A DNA stretch of 20,475 bases, from positions 1 through 20,475 of the forward strand of contig LRSR01004132.1 of the NCBI GenBank assembly GCA_001579985.1. The letters are read 5' to 3'. The position numbers were made by a program, and so were the translations under genes. Source of the DNA: Hypsibius dujardini. Its lineage: Eukaryota; Tardigrada; Eutardigrada; Parachela; Hypsibiidae. The number at the start of each line of letters is the position of its first letter. The first letter of the stretch is position 1. Shown here piece after piece: positions 19,270 to 20,475 of the stretch. The notes under the pieces are model-generated. The model did not search any database. It saw nothing but the letters and a program-made list of their open reading frames with translations, and was not told the DNA's origin.

Positions 19270-20418
19270 GTTGGTTACAACCAAACATCCTTGTAGTCAT
19301 ACTAATCATCGTCATCCCGATTGTGGTGATAATGCCGCTCTGCTCCATCTTCCTGTTCCTCTACTATCGGGGCCGACTCATCCGCGAGATCAAAGGCAAA
19401 ACTAAGGAGACGCCCTGTTTGGATAAACTCGGCGTTGCTCCCGTGACTTCACAACGAAAAGAGAGCGTTGATGCGCCTCGCCGTCCTTCCAAATTCCAGG
19501 AAACGCTAAAGCTGCGCTATGTGCAGTCACCCACATCGGCGGTGGACCGCTGGGAAATTGCGAGAACTCGCATTACCCTGGAAGAGGTAATTGGAAAAGG
19601 GGCCTTTGGACAAATTTGCTTGGGGAAAGTCGACGGGACTATTTTGGCCAAGGACTCACTGTCAGATACCATCATACAGTTCAGGAATCGCAATGTGGCT
19701 GTCAAAATGCTCTCAGGTAAAACTTAATTTCATATTTATTATTATTATATTATTAGTTATAAGATTAACATTTATTATATTAACATTTATTATATTAATA
19801 TTTAATATGTTAACATTTATTTATTATTTTAATTAAAATATGTCTTTATTAAAGAATCTCAACAACCTAAATTTTTCGCATGGATTTGTGTTACCAAACA
19901 AATTCCCAAATTATTTTGCAACAGTACCTTTTTGGTAATCGAATTTATTACGCCTGTCCTGCACCATGGTAGCATTAATTATCTAACAAATTGGTACCCC
20001 GCGAATTGGATGCATTTTCGAGTATTGCTGTCCTTTTTGCAGCCAACGCGAGCGATAAGGAGCAGGAAGCCTTCCTGAAGGAGATCAAAGTAATGAAAGA
20101 TATCGGGTACCATAAGCAAATTATCAGTCTGATTGGCTGCTGTACCACCTCTAAGCCCACCTGGCTCATTGAAGAATACTGTCCACTGGGCGACCTTAAA
20201 AGGTATCTCATGAACCTCCGGGAATTAGCCACTGAAAACATGCCGGTAAGCACCGGAATCTGAAATAGCTCTTCAAGACGATATCAAAATTGTTAAAACA
20301 TTTGCAGGAACCTAACACCACAAATACGGATGTCAATGATGCATCACAGTGGACATCCAGTGTAGCCGTGACTCTATCGACACTTTTATCTTATGCCAGA
20401 CAAATCGCAATCGGAATG
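19270..20418 (+). CDS. receptor tyrosine kinase, transmembrane segment and N-lobe (partial)
   Basis: Exons 19270-19716, 20043-20245 and 20308-20418 have donors gtaaaa, gtaagc and gtgatt and acceptors ttttcag, tttgcag and tttgcag. The junctions are in phase 1 on entry, then 1, 0 and 0. The first exon has a transmembrane helix (ILVVILIIVIPIVVIMPLCS onward to LFLYY), a basic stop-transfer (RGRLIREIKGK) and a juxtamembrane region. It then has WEIARTRITLEEVIGKGAFG, the glycine loop, and VAVKML with the ATP-binding Lys. The second exon gives FLKEIKVMKDIG with the helix C Glu, then IISLIGCC and LIEEYCPLGDLKRYL at the hinge. The third gives LLSYARQIAIGM, the start of helix E. The HRD and DFG parts lie off the right edge. 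The order fits RTKs of the FGFR/VEGFR/Kit/Tie type. The kinase-insert-like spacer (EPNTTNTDVNDASQW) sits before helix E. No ligand-binding domain is recognised upstream, so ligand and subfamily stay open. Confidence 0.85.
19764..19825 (+). repeat. four tandem 15-nt units in a kinase intron
   Basis: TTAACATTTATTATA-type units repeat about four times with small changes in the intron between the first two kinase exons. The sequence is AT-only and probably arose by slippage. Confidence 0.7.
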
Positions 20419-20475
20419 GTGATTACCTTCTTTATTCGTGCTTTCATTTTAGTCTTTGATGTAAAAATTATTTAA

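Overview
This looks like a stretch of animal nuclear genome. Protein-coding signal comes in short GC-rich exons with GT-AG boundaries and matching phases, set in AT-rich DNA. Introns range from about 50 to several hundred bases, TATA boxes and AATAAA signals are recognisable, and small palindromic transposable elements are frequent. A CUB protein, a ten-cysteine Ly6/uPAR protein and a receptor tyrosine kinase (RTK) point to Metazoa, most likely an invertebrate with a compact genome. A tardigrade or other ecdysozoan is a reasonable guess, but the sequence alone does not prove it.

Layout. Bases 1-2076 (minus) hold the 5' part of a secreted CUB-domain gene that runs off the left edge. Head to head with it, 128 bp away, is a candidate small secreted cysteine-containing peptide gene (2205-2519, plus). 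Bases 3308-4717 (minus) are a complete three-exon Ly6/uPAR-type, probably GPI-anchored protein of 184 aa. Bases 4718-6470 are mostly empty, with one weak two-exon candidate. A foldback element sits at 6472-6743.

The centre of the window (7014-9116 and 12913-13459, plus) carries two paralogous genes for secreted, helix-rich, cysteine-free proteins I cannot assign to a known family. The first has three roughly 100-residue repeats (400 aa) and the second has one repeat (159 aa). They share the position and phase of intron 1, the signal-peptide exon and a TATA box about 90-100 bp before the ATG. Between them lie an 807-bp inverted-repeat element, a candidate small secreted cysteine peptide, a broken mariner transposase and a second copy of the 6472 foldback family.

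The right third (13460-19260) is repeat-rich: small MITEs with TA flanks, a possible solo LTR, tandem repeats and one further inverted-repeat element. A candidate signal-peptide exon lies at 14897-15008. The last 1.2 kb (19270-20418, plus) are three exons of an RTK: transmembrane segment, glycine loop, VAVK lysine, helix C glutamate and the helix E start. The gene continues past the right edge. No extracellular domain exon was recognised.

Nearly every gene encodes a secreted or cell-surface protein. No common pathway can be shown, and the genes do not form an operon.
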